Shown: positions 8,353 to 16,157, counted from the first letter of the stretch. The stretch: 64,000 nucleotides of DNA from Jannaschia sp. W003 (GCF_025144335.1 NZ_CP083539.1:249501-313500), one strand, 5' to 3'. The notes: a model not told the origin generated them from the sequence alone. Numbers and translations are program-made.

Positions 8353-8367
8353 TTAACGCGGGGTTAA
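8353..8367. promoter_or_regulatory. CtrA-type full binding site (TTAA-N7-TTAA)
   Basis: The sequence TTAACGCGGGGTTAA matches the CtrA full-site consensus TTAA-N7-TTAA exactly, and lies 17 bp in front of the small ORF that starts the luxR operon. A third TAAC follows at 8375-8378. In a 72% GC genome such a spaced pair is unlikely by chance. CtrA is the cell-cycle/motility response regulator of alphaproteobacteria, and links between quorum sensing and CtrA are known in roseobacters. Being so close to the start codon, binding might overlap the transcription start and repress rather than activate. Confidence 0.55.
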
Positions 8368-8483
8368 CGTCAACCTAACATTGCAAAGGCGGTTGCGACA
8401 TTCACCGGTTCCTCTCCCCCCAAAACAGGGGGTCGGCGGGCGTCAGGACGTTGATTCGGGGAATGTTTCGGAACGGAGGGAGA

Positions 8484-8516
8484 ACGAAAGACGGCCCCGA
8501 CCGGGGGGTCGGGGCC
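8484..8516 (-). terminator. Rho-independent terminator of ccr
   Basis: A 10-bp perfect inverted repeat, GGCCCCGACC / GGTCGGGGCC (8493-8502 and 8507-8516), lies just past the ccr stop. Read on the minus strand it is followed by GTCTTTCGTT, a modest U-rich tract. This fits an intrinsic terminator for ccr and separates it from the luxR operon promoter. Confidence 0.75.
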
Positions 8517-8536
8517 GCGGCGCGGGACCGGGCGCG

Positions 8537-9817
8537 TCAGGCGCCCGCGCCGCCCGCCTCGATCACGTCCTCATGGGTCCGCAGGCCGGTGCGCGGGGCC
8601 TGCACTAGGACCGCCATGTTGCCCGGCAGGTGCTGGTTGCGGCGCATCTTCATGTGGGCCTCGGGCAGGTCGGTCCAGGCGAAGCACTCGGACATGCACG
8701 GGTCGAGCCGCCGCTCCACCATCAGCCGGTTGGCGGCCGCCGCCTGCTTCAGGTGCGCGAAGTGCGAGCCCTGCAGGCGCTTCTGGTGCATCCACATGTA
8801 GCGCACGTCGAAGGTGAGGTTGTAGCCCGTGGTCCCGGCGCAGATCACCACCATTCCGCCCTTCTTGCACACGAAGGTCGAGACCGGGAACGTCGCCTCG
8901 CCGGGGTGCTCGAACACCATGTCGACGTTCACGCCCTTGCCGGTGATGTCCCAGATCGCCTTGCCGAACTTGCGCGCCTCCTTGAACCACGCGGCATATT
9001 CCGGCGTGTTCACGGTGGGCATCTGGCCCCAGCAGCTGAAGTCGTTGCGGTTGATGACGCCCTTGGCGCCGAGCCCCATCACGAAGTCGCGCTTCGACTC
9101 GTCGGAGATCACGCCGATGGCGTTGGCGCCGGCCGTGTTGATGAGCTGGATCGCGTAGGAGCCGAGGCCGCCCGACGCGCCCCAGACCAGCACGTTCTGG
9201 CCGGGCTTGAGGTCGTGGGGCTCGTGGCCGAACAGCATCCGGTAGGCGGTGGCGAGGGTCAGCGTGTAGCAGGCCGACTCCTCCCAGGTCAGGTGCTTCG
9301 GACGCGGCATGAGCTGCTGGGACTGCACGTTGGTGAACTGCGCGAACGAGCCGTCGGGCGTCTCGTAGCCCCAGATGCGTTGGGTGGTGGAGAACATCGG
9401 ATCGCCGCCGTTGCACTCCTCGTCGTCGCCGTCGTCCTGGTTGCAGTGGATCACGACCTCGTCGCCCACCTTCCAGCGGCGCACCTTGTCGCCCACGGCC
9501 CAGACGATGCCCGAGGCATCCGAGCCCGCGATGTGGTAGGGCGCGCCGTGGCCGTCGAAGGGCGAGATCGGCGTGCCGAGCGAGGCCCAGACGCCGTTGT
9601 AGTTCACGCCTGCCGCCATCACGAGCACCAGCACCTCGTTGCTGTCGAGGACGGGGACGTCGACGACCTCCTGCTGCATGGCCGTGTTGGGCTCGCCGTG
9701 GCGCTCGCGGCGGATGGCCCAGGCGTACATCTGGCGGGGCACGTGGCCGAGGGGCGGCATCTCGCCCACCTCGTAGAGATCCTTTGCGGGCAGGTCGGTC
9801 TGCGTGTCGAGGGCCAT
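8537..9817 (-). CDS. ccr: Crotonyl-CoA carboxylase/reductase
   Basis: A 426-residue zinc-independent medium-chain dehydrogenase family enzyme that reductively carboxylates crotonyl-CoA with NADPH and CO2 to (2S)-ethylmalonyl-CoA, the key step of the ethylmalonyl-CoA pathway for acetyl-CoA assimilation. The nucleotide-binding motif is VWGASGGLGSYAIQL in the middle of the protein. HCNQDDGDDEECNGGDPMF-type and GVNYNGVWASLGTP segments are characteristic of Ccr rather than ordinary quinone reductases, and the length matches. A GGAGGATG precedes the ATG. ecm lies 3 kb away and mch/mcl2 17 kb away, so the pathway is dispersed. It is expected to be induced on C2 or fatty-acid substrates. Confidence 0.96.
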   Translation of the reverse strand: MALDTQTDLPAKDLYEVGEMPPLGHVPRQMYAWAIRRERHGEPNTAMQQEVVDVPVLDSNEVLVLVMAAGVNYNGVWASLGTPISPFDGHGAPYHIAGSDASGIVWAVGDKVRRWKVGDEVVIHCNQDDGDDEECNGGDPMFSTTQRIWGYETPDGSFAQFTNVQSQQLMPRPKHLTWEESACYTLTLATAYRMLFGHEPHDLKPGQNVLVWGASGGLGSYAIQLINTAGANAIGVISDESKRDFVMGLGAKGVINRNDFSCWGQMPTVNTPEYAAWFKEARKFGKAIWDITGKGVNVDMVFEHPGEATFPVSTFVCKKGGMVVICAGTTGYNLTFDVRYMWMHQKRLQGSHFAHLKQAAAANRLMVERRLDPCMSECFAWTDLPEAHMKMRRNQHLPGNMAVLVQAPRTGLRTHEDVIEAGGAGA

Positions 9818-9935
9818 GGGTCATCCTCCGAATCTGTCGCCGCGATGCGGCGGAAATGCTGCGCTGCGGGAGGGCTACCACCCCTTCGGCAACATTCCAA
9901 TAGCTCGAAACGCCGGATGCGTAACTTTCTGTCTG

Positions 9936-11273
9936 TCAGGATTCCCCGGTGGGCAGGGTCCGGGCGTAGAAGCGCAGGAGGCCGATCTGCCCGCCGTCCA
10001 CCGCGATCCGGCCCTCCTCCCAACGGACGACGCCGCGCACCTCCAGCATCCGCAGCGCCGCGAGGGCCACGTCGCGGGGCGCGTCGGCGGCGTGGTGGAG
10101 AGGATGGCGCCCGCCCGCGAAGGCGCGGGCGCGCCGCTCCAGATGCCCCGCCACCGCGGGCAGGGTCGCATGGCCCGCGAGCAAAGCCTCGGCCACCAGC
10201 GGCACGGGCAGCACGGGCAGCACCGCCTCGACCCGCGCCATCAGCGCGCCACCAAGCGCCTCGGTGGGGTCATGGTGGCCGTCGGCGAGGAAGGCGCGCA
10301 GCGACAGGGGCTCGCCGTAGGAGACCGCGGCATAGCCGAACCGCGTGAAGCGCCCCGTGAGGCGCAGCTGCACGTGGCGCAGCAGGTAGCGCGCCACCTG
10401 CCACCAGTGGAGGCGGAAGGCGCCCGGCCCCTCGCGCGCGGCGAGGAGGCTGCGGTCCTCGATCACCCGCTCGTAGTTCAGCGCCACCGGCACGAAGCGC
10501 ACGTCGCGCGCCCCCCCGCCCTCGGCGACGTAGTGCAGAATGCCCAGCTTCGGCGGCTGCAGGGCGCCGTCGCGGCTCAGGCGCCCCTCGGGGAACACCG
10601 CCTGCGTGACCCCGGCGGCGGTGGCGCGCTGCACGTAGCGGGCCAGTACCCGGCGGTAGAGGGGGTTGAGGTCGCGCCGGCGCACGAAGTAGCCGCCCAG
10701 CGCCCGGATCAGGGGCCGCAGCGGCCAGCGCCGCGCCCATTCGCCCACCGCGTAGGCGAGCGACGTCTCCCCGGCCAGCAGCCACGTCACCAGCACGTAG
10801 TCCATGTTGGAGCGGTGGTTCATCACGAACACGGTCGTCGTGTCCGGATCGCCCGGCGGCGGCGCGCCCGAGACGCGCACCCGGTAGAGGTGCTTCGACA
10901 GCCAGCGCGCCAGCCGCATCGCCACCGAGAAGTAGAGCGTGGCCGAGAAGCCCGGCACGATCTCGCGGGCGTAGCGGCGGGCGGTCTCGAAGGCGACCTC
11001 CTCGGGGACGCCCTCCTTGCGCGCATGCTCGGCGATGGCCTCGGCGACCGCGGGGTCGTGGACGAGGCGCATCACGGTGTCGGCGCGCCGGGCCAGCTTG
11101 AAGGGCTGGATCGGGTGGCGCAGGCGCGCGTTGAGCCGCGCCACCAGCCGCTCGGCCCGCCGGCGCAGGAACCAGCGGACACTCGGGAACAGGAAGTGCG
11201 ACGCGAAGGTCACGGCCGCGAAGGCGACCAGGAGCATCAGCGCCCAGAGGGGGATCTCGACCGTCCGCAGCAT
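9936..11273 (-). CDS. Glycerol-3-phosphate/lysophosphatidate acyltransferase family protein
   Basis: A 445-residue protein with an N-terminal membrane anchor (WALMLLVAFAAVTFASHF), a PlsC-type acyltransferase core with NHRSNMD (the NHx4D catalytic motif, about residues 150-160) and the substrate motif VFPEGRLS, then a helical C-terminal extension. The size and extension resemble PlsB-like glycerol-3-phosphate 1-O-acyltransferases of alphaproteobacteria more than the short (about 250 aa) PlsC enzymes. It would act at the inner membrane in phospholipid synthesis. The ATG at 11273 lacks a strong RBS, so the start is less certain than the family. Confidence 0.82.
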   Translation of the reverse strand: MLRTVEIPLWALMLLVAFAAVTFASHFLFPSVRWFLRRRAERLVARLNARLRHPIQPFKLARRADTVMRLVHDPAVAEAIAEHARKEGVPEEVAFETARRYAREIVPGFSATLYFSVAMRLARWLSKHLYRVRVSGAPPPGDPDTTTVFVMNHRSNMDYVLVTWLLAGETSLAYAVGEWARRWPLRPLIRALGGYFVRRRDLNPLYRRVLARYVQRATAAGVTQAVFPEGRLSRDGALQPPKLGILHYVAEGGGARDVRFVPVALNYERVIEDRSLLAAREGPGAFRLHWWQVARYLLRHVQLRLTGRFTRFGYAAVSYGEPLSLRAFLADGHHDPTEALGGALMARVEAVLPVLPVPLVAEALLAGHATLPAVAGHLERRARAFAGGRHPLHHAADAPRDVALAALRMLEVRGVVRWEEGRIAVDGGQIGLLRFYARTLPTGES

Positions 11274-11453
11274 CGCGGGCGACCCTGACGCGCCGGGCGC
11301 CCGGCGTCCATCGCGCAGGCGTGTGCGCCGCGCCGGGAACCGTCCCGCCCCGGTCCAGCGTTGAGGCGGGCGACACGGACGGAAAGGCCTTGCGCCGCCG
11401 CCGTTTCCCACGCCCCCCGGCGCGTTCCCGCGCCGCGCAGACAAGGACCGTTC

Positions 11454-12518
11454 ATGACCCCTCGCACCACTCTCTCCGCCCTTCTCGCCGGCGCCGCCGC
11501 GCTGGCCGCCCTGCCCGCCGCCGCCGAGCAGCACACGATGGACCCCTCGCAGGAGCCGGTCGTGCTGGCGCCCGCCACGCAGGCCTTCATCGACGGCCTG
11601 GAGGGCTCGACCCCGATCAACGAGCTGCCCCCCGAGGAGGCCCGGCAGGTCCTCGTGGACGCCCAGACCGGCGTGGACGTGGCCATGCCCGACGCCGAGG
11701 TGTCCGAGATGTCGCTGCCCGTCGGCCCGTCGGGCAACGTCGACGTGACGCTGGTGCGCCCCGCCGGCTCGGAGGGCGAGACCCTGCCCGGCGTGGTCTA
11801 CTTCCACGGCGGCGGCTGGGTGCTGGGCAACTTCACCACCCACGAGCGGCTGATGCGCGACCTGGCGAATGCCAGCGGCGCGGCCTTCGTGTTCGTGGAG
11901 TACGATCCCGCCCCTGAGGCCAAGCATCCCACGCAGCTCGAGCAGGACTACGCGGTGCTGGAGTACGTGGCCGCGAACGGCGCCGAGTTCGGCATCGACC
12001 CCGAGCGGATCGCCACCGCGGGCGACTCCGTGGGCGGGCAGATGGTGGCCGTGATGGCGATGATGGCCGAGGAACGGAATGGCCCCGAGATCGACGCGCA
12101 GGTGATGTTCTACCCCGTCACCACCGCATCGCTCGACAGCGAGTCCTACGACCTCTTCAGCGACGGCCCCTGGCTGACGAAGGCTGCGATGGCGTGGTTC
12201 TGGGAGAACTACTTGCCGGAGGATGCCGACGCCGCGGACCCGATGATCTCGCCGCTGAACGCGAGCATTGAGCAGCTCGCCGGCTTCCCGCCGACGCTGG
12301 TGATCACCGACGAGAACGACGTGCTGCGCGACGAGGGCGAGGCCTTCGCGGCGAAGATGGTGGAGGCCGGGGTGTCCGTGGAGGGCACGCGCTACCTGCA
12401 CACGATCCACGACTTCGCGATGCTCAACGCCATCGCCGACACGCCTGCGCCGAAGGCGGCGATCGAGCAGGCGGCGGGGTTCCTGCGGCACCATCTGGCC
12501 GAGGGCATGCACGACTGA
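11454..12518 (+). CDS. Exported alpha/beta hydrolase (hormone-sensitive lipase family esterase)
   Basis: A 354-residue protein with a clear signal peptide (LLAGAAALAALPAAAEQ) and an HSL-type hydrolase fold. The oxyanion-hole motif is HGGGWVLG, the nucleophile motif GDSVGG (GxSxG variant), and the C-terminal catalytic His lies in TIHDFAML; an Asp in TDENDVLRDEG completes the triad. The substrate is probably a short-chain or aryl ester; the signal peptide puts it in the periplasm, unusual for this mostly cytoplasmic family. ATG 11454 follows AAGGA at 11443-11447; an in-frame upstream ATG at 11361 would destroy the signal peptide. Confidence 0.85.
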   Translation: MTPRTTLSALLAGAAALAALPAAAEQHTMDPSQEPVVLAPATQAFIDGLEGSTPINELPPEEARQVLVDAQTGVDVAMPDAEVSEMSLPVGPSGNVDVTLVRPAGSEGETLPGVVYFHGGGWVLGNFTTHERLMRDLANASGAAFVFVEYDPAPEAKHPTQLEQDYAVLEYVAANGAEFGIDPERIATAGDSVGGQMVAVMAMMAEERNGPEIDAQVMFYPVTTASLDSESYDLFSDGPWLTKAAMAWFWENYLPEDADAADPMISPLNASIEQLAGFPPTLVITDENDVLRDEGEAFAAKMVEAGVSVEGTRYLHTIHDFAMLNAIADTPAPKAAIEQAAGFLRHHLAEGMHD

Positions 12519-12548
12519 CCGGAGGCCGCGAAAAGGGGGGCGCCTCCT

Positions 12549-12578
12549 GTGCACCCCCCGTACACCCCCCGTGCATAC
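12549..12578. repeat. 11-bp tandem repeat GTGCACCCCCC with GTGCATAC end (copy 1)
   Basis: Two adjacent 11-bp units, GTGCACCCCCC and GTACACCCCCC, are followed by GTGCATAC. The same structure, with three units, occurs in inverted orientation at 44296-44336, also in an intergenic gap. The exact 11-bp period (about one helical turn) and the shared terminal GTGCATAC indicate a dispersed repeat family rather than chance. Function unknown. Confidence 0.7.
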
Positions 12579-12661
12579 CGAAGTGCGCCCCGGCCGGTCG
12601 GTCGGGGCGTTGTCGTTCGGGAAGGTTCTTCCTACCGGACCCGTCGCGCGGGTGGAGGGAG

Positions 12662-12683
12662 GCCCCGGCTCGGGGGCCGGGGC
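12662..12683. terminator. GC-rich hairpin between esterase gene and ecm
   Basis: GCCCCGGC (12662-12669) pairs with GCCGGGGC (12676-12683) across a short loop. It lies downstream of the esterase gene and upstream of the ecm promoter. There is no U-tract, so it may be a transcription terminator of the Rho-assisted kind or only a structured spacer. Confidence 0.35.
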
Positions 12684-12719
12684 GCCGCGCCACGGCGCTT
12701 CGCGCCGCGGCGCGGCGAA

Positions 12720-12747
12720 TTGACACTTTCCGCAAATGTCCGATAGT
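12720..12747 (+). promoter_or_regulatory. Candidate sigma-70 promoter of ecm
   Basis: TTGACA at 12720-12725 is a perfect -35 hexamer, followed after 16 bp by GATAGT (12742-12747), a four-of-six match to the -10. The region is locally AT-richer than its surroundings and lies 38 bp from the ecm ATG. The intervening bases (TTTCCGCAAATG and AATATTGCGGG) could hold a regulator site. Confidence 0.55.
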
Positions 12748-12784
12748 CCCGCCAGCAGGAAACAATATTGCGGGACGCTTCGCC

Positions 12785-14743
12785 ATGACGCAGAAAGACC
12801 GGCCCTGGCTCTTCCGGACCTATGCGGGGCACTCCACCGCCGAGAAGTCCAACGCGCTCTACCGCGCCAACCTCGGGCGCGGGCAGACCGGCCTCTCGGT
12901 CGCCTTCGACCTGCCCACCCAGACCGGCTACGACAGCGACCACGTGCTCGCCCGCGGCGAGGTCGGCAAGGTGGGCGTGCCCGTCGGGCACCTCGGCGAC
13001 ATGCGCGCGCTCTTCGCGGACATCCCCCTCGAGCGGATGAACACCTCGATGACCATCAACGCCACGGCGCCGTGGCTCCTGAGCCTCTACGTGGCGGTGG
13101 CCGAGGAGCAGGGCGCGGACGTGAGCGCGCTGCAGGGCACGGTGCAGAACGACCTCGTGAAGGAGTACCTCAGCCGCGGCACCTACGTGCTGCCGCCTAG
13201 GCCTTCAATGCGCCTGATTGGGGACGTGGCCGAGTGGTGCGCCGGGCACGCGCCCCGGTGGAACCCGATGAACGTGTGCTCGTATCACCTGCAGGAGGCC
13301 GGCGCGACGCCCGAGCAGGAGCTGGCCTACGCATTGGCGACCGCGCAGGCGGTGCTGGACGAATTGCGCCCGCGCGTTGATTCCAAGGACTTTCCCAGGC
13401 TGGTGGGGCGCATTTCCTTCTTCGTGAACGCGGGAATCCGCTTCGTCACGGAAATGTGCAAGATGCGCGCGTTCACGGAACTCTGGGACGAGATCTGCGC
13501 CGAGCGCTACGGCGTCGAGGATCCGAAATTGCGCCGCTTCCGATACGGCGTGCAGGTCAACTCGCTGGGCCTGACCGAGCAGCAGCCCGAGAACAACGTC
13601 TATCGCATCCTCTTGGAAATGCTCGCGGTAACGCTATCGAAAGGCGCCCGCGCCCGCGCCGTGCAATTGCCGGCGTGGAACGAGGCGCTGGGATTGCCCC
13701 GGCCCTGGGACCAGCAATGGAGCCTGCGGATGCAGCAGGTGCTGGCCTACGAGACGGACCTCCTGGAATACGGCGACCTGTTCGACGGCTCGCCGGTCGT
13801 GGCCGCGAAGGTCGAGGAGTTGAAGGGCCGCGCCCGCGAGGAGCTGGCGCGGCTGGACGCGATGGGCGGAGCGGTGGAGGCCATTCCCTACATGAAGGGC
13901 CGCCTCGTGGAGGCCAATTCCGAGCGGCTGGGCGCGATCGAGCGGGGCGAGACGGTGGTGGTGGGCGTGAACCGCTGGCAGGAGGCCGAGCCCTCGCCGC
14001 TGGTGGGCGAGGACGGCGGCATCATGACCGTCGATCCGGGCGTCGAGGCGGACCAGATCGCCCGGCTGGAGGCGTGGCGGGGCGCGCGCGACGCCCCGCG
14101 CGTGGAGCGGGCGCTGGAGGCGCTGCGGGCGGCCGCGGCCGAGGGGCGCAACGTGATGCCCGCCTCGATCGAGGCGGCGCGCGCGGGCGTCACCACGGGC
14201 GAGTGGGCGGGCGTGATGCGCGCCGTCCACGGCGAGTACCGCGGCCCCACCGGGGTCAGCGAAGCGCCCTCGAATCGGGTCGAGGGTCTGGACGGCCTGC
14301 GCGCCGCGGTGGACGCCGCGAGCGACCGCCTAGGGCGGCGCCTGACGTTCCTGGTGGGCAAGCCCGGGCTCGACGGGCACTCCAACGGGGCGGAGCAGAT
14401 CGCGGTGCGCGCGCGCGACTGCGGCATGCGAATCAGCTACGCCGGCATCCGCCTGACGCCCGACGCCATCGTCGAGGCGGCGCGTGCGGACGGGGCGCAT
14501 GTGGTTGGCCTGTCGATCCTTTCCGGCTCGCACCTGCCATTGGTGGAGGCGGTGATGGCGCGATTGCGGGCCGAGGGAATGGCGATTCCGGTGGTGGTGG
14601 GGGGGATCATTCCCGACGAGGACGCGGCCCGTTTGCGCGCGCTCGGGGTCGCCCGGATCTACACGCCGAAGGACTTCGAATTGAACCGGATCATGGGCGA
14701 CGTGGTGGAATTGGCCGCGCCTTCGGAAATGGCGGCCGAATAG
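12785..14743 (+). CDS. ecm: Ethylmalonyl-CoA mutase (B12-dependent)
   Basis: A 652-residue adenosylcobalamin-dependent mutase that converts (2R)-ethylmalonyl-CoA to (2S)-methylsuccinyl-CoA in the ethylmalonyl-CoA pathway. The N-terminal barrel begins LFRTYAGHSTAEKSNALYR and carries VAFDLPTQTGYDSDH and NTSMTINATAPW. The C-terminal cobalamin domain has the DxHxxG motif in KPGLDGHSNG near residue 525, followed by GLSILSGSH. It is shorter than methylmalonyl-CoA mutase (about 710 aa) and matches the MeaA/Ecm clade (about 650-680 aa), which is why I call ethylmalonyl rather than methylmalonyl specificity. An H-NS-like gene follows 70 bp downstream. Confidence 0.94.
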   Translation: MTQKDRPWLFRTYAGHSTAEKSNALYRANLGRGQTGLSVAFDLPTQTGYDSDHVLARGEVGKVGVPVGHLGDMRALFADIPLERMNTSMTINATAPWLLSLYVAVAEEQGADVSALQGTVQNDLVKEYLSRGTYVLPPRPSMRLIGDVAEWCAGHAPRWNPMNVCSYHLQEAGATPEQELAYALATAQAVLDELRPRVDSKDFPRLVGRISFFVNAGIRFVTEMCKMRAFTELWDEICAERYGVEDPKLRRFRYGVQVNSLGLTEQQPENNVYRILLEMLAVTLSKGARARAVQLPAWNEALGLPRPWDQQWSLRMQQVLAYETDLLEYGDLFDGSPVVAAKVEELKGRAREELARLDAMGGAVEAIPYMKGRLVEANSERLGAIERGETVVVGVNRWQEAEPSPLVGEDGGIMTVDPGVEADQIARLEAWRGARDAPRVERALEALRAAAAEGRNVMPASIEAARAGVTTGEWAGVMRAVHGEYRGPTGVSEAPSNRVEGLDGLRAAVDAASDRLGRRLTFLVGKPGLDGHSNGAEQIAVRARDCGMRISYAGIRLTPDAIVEAARADGAHVVGLSILSGSHLPLVEAVMARLRAEGMAIPVVVGGIIPDEDAARLRALGVARIYTPKDFELNRIMGDVVELAAPSEMAAE

Positions 14744-14776
14744 ATTTCTTGCCAAAGGGAAATGGCCGGATTAATG

Positions 14777-14794
14777 GAACGGTACGCACCGTTC
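14777..14794. promoter_or_regulatory. Inverted repeat upstream of hvrA
   Basis: GAACGGT-ACGC-ACCGTTC is a perfect 7-bp dyad with a 4-bp spacer, 19 bp before the hvrA start. It lies in an AT-richer patch between ecm and hvrA. It could be an operator or a 5'-UTR hairpin controlling translation; it has no U-tract and is therefore not an obvious terminator for ecm. Confidence 0.45.
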
Positions 14795-14813
14795 ACCGAA
14801 GGCTATTTCTCAC

Positions 14814-15167
14814 ATGGCGGACCTCGACAAGATGACACGCGAAGACCTGGAAAAGGCCAAGGCCGACGCGGAGGCGAATCTCAAGGCCATCGCCAAGGCG
14901 CAGGCCGAATACGACGGGCGCCGCCTCAAGGAATTGCGGGCCGAGATCGACGCGATGCTCGCCAAGGAGGGGTACTCCCTCGACGACCTCACCGGCGGGA
15001 ACGGCGGGCAGGCGCAGCGCAAGGCGGGGGGCGGCCGCGCGAAGTCGCCGGCCAAGTACCGCCATCCCGAGAACCCCTCGATCACCTGGTCGGGCCGCGG
15101 GCGCCAGCCGGCCTGGTACAAGAGCCACCTCGAGGACGGCGGCAAGCCCGAGGACCTCGCGATCTAG
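14814..15167 (+). CDS. hvrA: H-NS histone family protein, HvrA-like
   Basis: A 117-residue nucleoid-associated regulator. The N-terminal 50 residues are a charged coiled-coil oligomerisation region (KMTREDLEKAKADAEANLK). A Gly-rich linker is followed by the H-NS DNA-binding motif YRHPENPSITWSGRGRQPAW, with the conserved SGRGRxPxW core. HvrA was described in Rhodobacter capsulatus as a trans-acting regulator of photosynthesis and nitrogen-fixation genes, but in non-phototrophs homologues act as general xenogeneic silencers or nucleoid proteins. A strong terminator follows, so this ends the transcription unit. Confidence 0.9.
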   Translation: MADLDKMTREDLEKAKADAEANLKAIAKAQAEYDGRRLKELRAEIDAMLAKEGYSLDDLTGGNGGQAQRKAGGGRAKSPAKYRHPENPSITWSGRGRQPAWYKSHLEDGGKPEDLAI

Positions 15168-15190
15168 CGCCGGGGCATTCCACGCGGCAG

Positions 15191-15214
15191 AAGGGGCCTT
15201 CCGGGCCCCTTTTT
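15191..15214 (+). terminator. Rho-independent terminator after hvrA
   Basis: AAGGGGCC (15191-15198) and GGCCCCTT (15204-15211) form a perfect 8-bp stem with a 5-nt loop and run into TTTTT. This is the cleanest intrinsic terminator in the window. It ends only 13 bp before the deoD start codon, so deoD must use a promoter in that gap or depend on readthrough. Confidence 0.88.
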
Positions 15215-15227
15215 CGTTGGAGACGCC

Positions 15228-15929
15228 ATGACACCCCACATCCGCGCCGAGGCCGGCCAGATCGCCGAGACCGTGCTCATGCCCGGGGACCCGCTGCGGG
15301 CGAAGTGGGCCGCGGAGACGTACCTGGAGGCGCCCGAACTGGTGAACGACGTGCGCGGGATGCTGGGCTACACCGGCACGTGGCGGGGCAACCGGGTGAC
15401 GATCCACGGCTCGGGCATGGGCATGCCGAGCCTGTCGATCTACGCCAACGAGCTGATCACCAAGTACGGGGCGCGGACGCTGATCCGCATCGGATCGTGC
15501 GGGGCGATGCAGGAGCGGGTGGCGATCCGCGACGTGATCCTGGCGATGACGGCGACCTCGATCTCGACGCCCTCGCGGGGCATCCTGCGGGAGGTGAACT
15601 TCGCGCCCTGCGCCGACTGGGGGCTCTTGCGGGCCGCCCACGCGGCCGCCGAGGGCAAGGCGCCGGTCCATGTGGGGGGCATCTACTCGTCGGACGTGTT
15701 CTACGACGAGCGGCCCGACCTGACGGAGCAGATGACGCGCCACGGCATCCTTGGGGTCGAGATGGAGGCGGCCGAGCTCTACACCCTGGCGGCGCGCCAC
15801 GGCTGCCGGGCGCTGGCGGTGCTGACCGTGAGCGACCACCTCCTGACCCACGAGGCGCTGCCGGCGAGCGAGCGGCAGTCGAGCTTCGGGGACATGGTGG
15901 AGATCGCGCTGGAGGCGGCGTTCGGGTAG
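15228..15929 (+). CDS. deoD: Purine-nucleoside phosphorylase, hexameric DeoD type
   Basis: A 233-residue NP-I family phosphorylase that degrades purine (deoxy)nucleosides to the base and (deoxy)ribose 1-phosphate. [40 protein letters not shown] and TVSDH are the standard DeoD blocks, with the catalytic Asp in the last one. Length is normal (about 235 aa). It is not homologous to the trimeric PNP at 1.2 kb, so the organism carries two structurally distinct purine nucleoside phosphorylases. It has an RBS-like GGAGACGCC in front and is convergent with the decarboxylase gene. Confidence 0.94.
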   Translation: MTPHIRAEAGQIAETVLMPGDPLRAKWAAETYLEAPELVNDVRGMLGYTGTWRGNRVTIHGSGMGMPSLSIYANELITKYGARTLIRIGSCGAMQERVAIRDVILAMTATSISTPSRGILREVNFAPCADWGLLRAAHAAAEGKAPVHVGGIYSSDVFYDERPDLTEQMTRHGILGVEMEAAELYTLAARHGCRALAVLTVSDHLLTHEALPASERQSSFGDMVEIALEAAFG

Positions 15930-15930
15930 C

Positions 15931-16150
15931 GCCGGGGCTCTGCCCCGGACCCCGAGGTATTTGGAGCAAGATGAGGGAGGGCCTCATCTCGCTCCGGCGA
16001 GGCACACGCCCTCACCTTGCACGGCCATCGGCTCCTCAGCCTGTTCCGCACACTCTCGCTAACCTCGGAAAGGTTGAGGACCCGTTAATGGCCCTCACCT
16101 TGCCGGAAATACCTCGGGGGGAGCCGAAGGCGGGGGGCGGCGCCCCCCTA
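15931..16150. repeat. Intergenic inverted repeat pair around CCCCGAGGTATTT
   Basis: CCCCGAGGTATTT at 15950-15962 is repeated in inverse at 16107-16119 (AAATACCTCGGGG). Each is flanked outward by GC-rich hairpins (GGGGCTCTGCCCC on the left, GGGGGCGGCGCCCCC on the right). Both look like copies of one short intergenic element facing each other, enclosing 144 bp without an ORF. The interior holds ACCTCGGAAAGGTTGAGG, a small stem-loop. The element may serve as a terminator between the convergent deoD and decarboxylase genes. Confidence 0.6.
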
Positions 16151-16157
16151 CCCCGCT

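Noticed and set aside
12600..12720. GC-rich hairpin-rich stretch upstream of ecm as a riboswitch (for example a cobalamin riboswitch, since the product uses B12)
   Set aside because: A B12 box would be expected as a conserved GCCACTG-type core in the leader; none is present, the candidate promoter lies downstream of this stretch, and the leader is too short.
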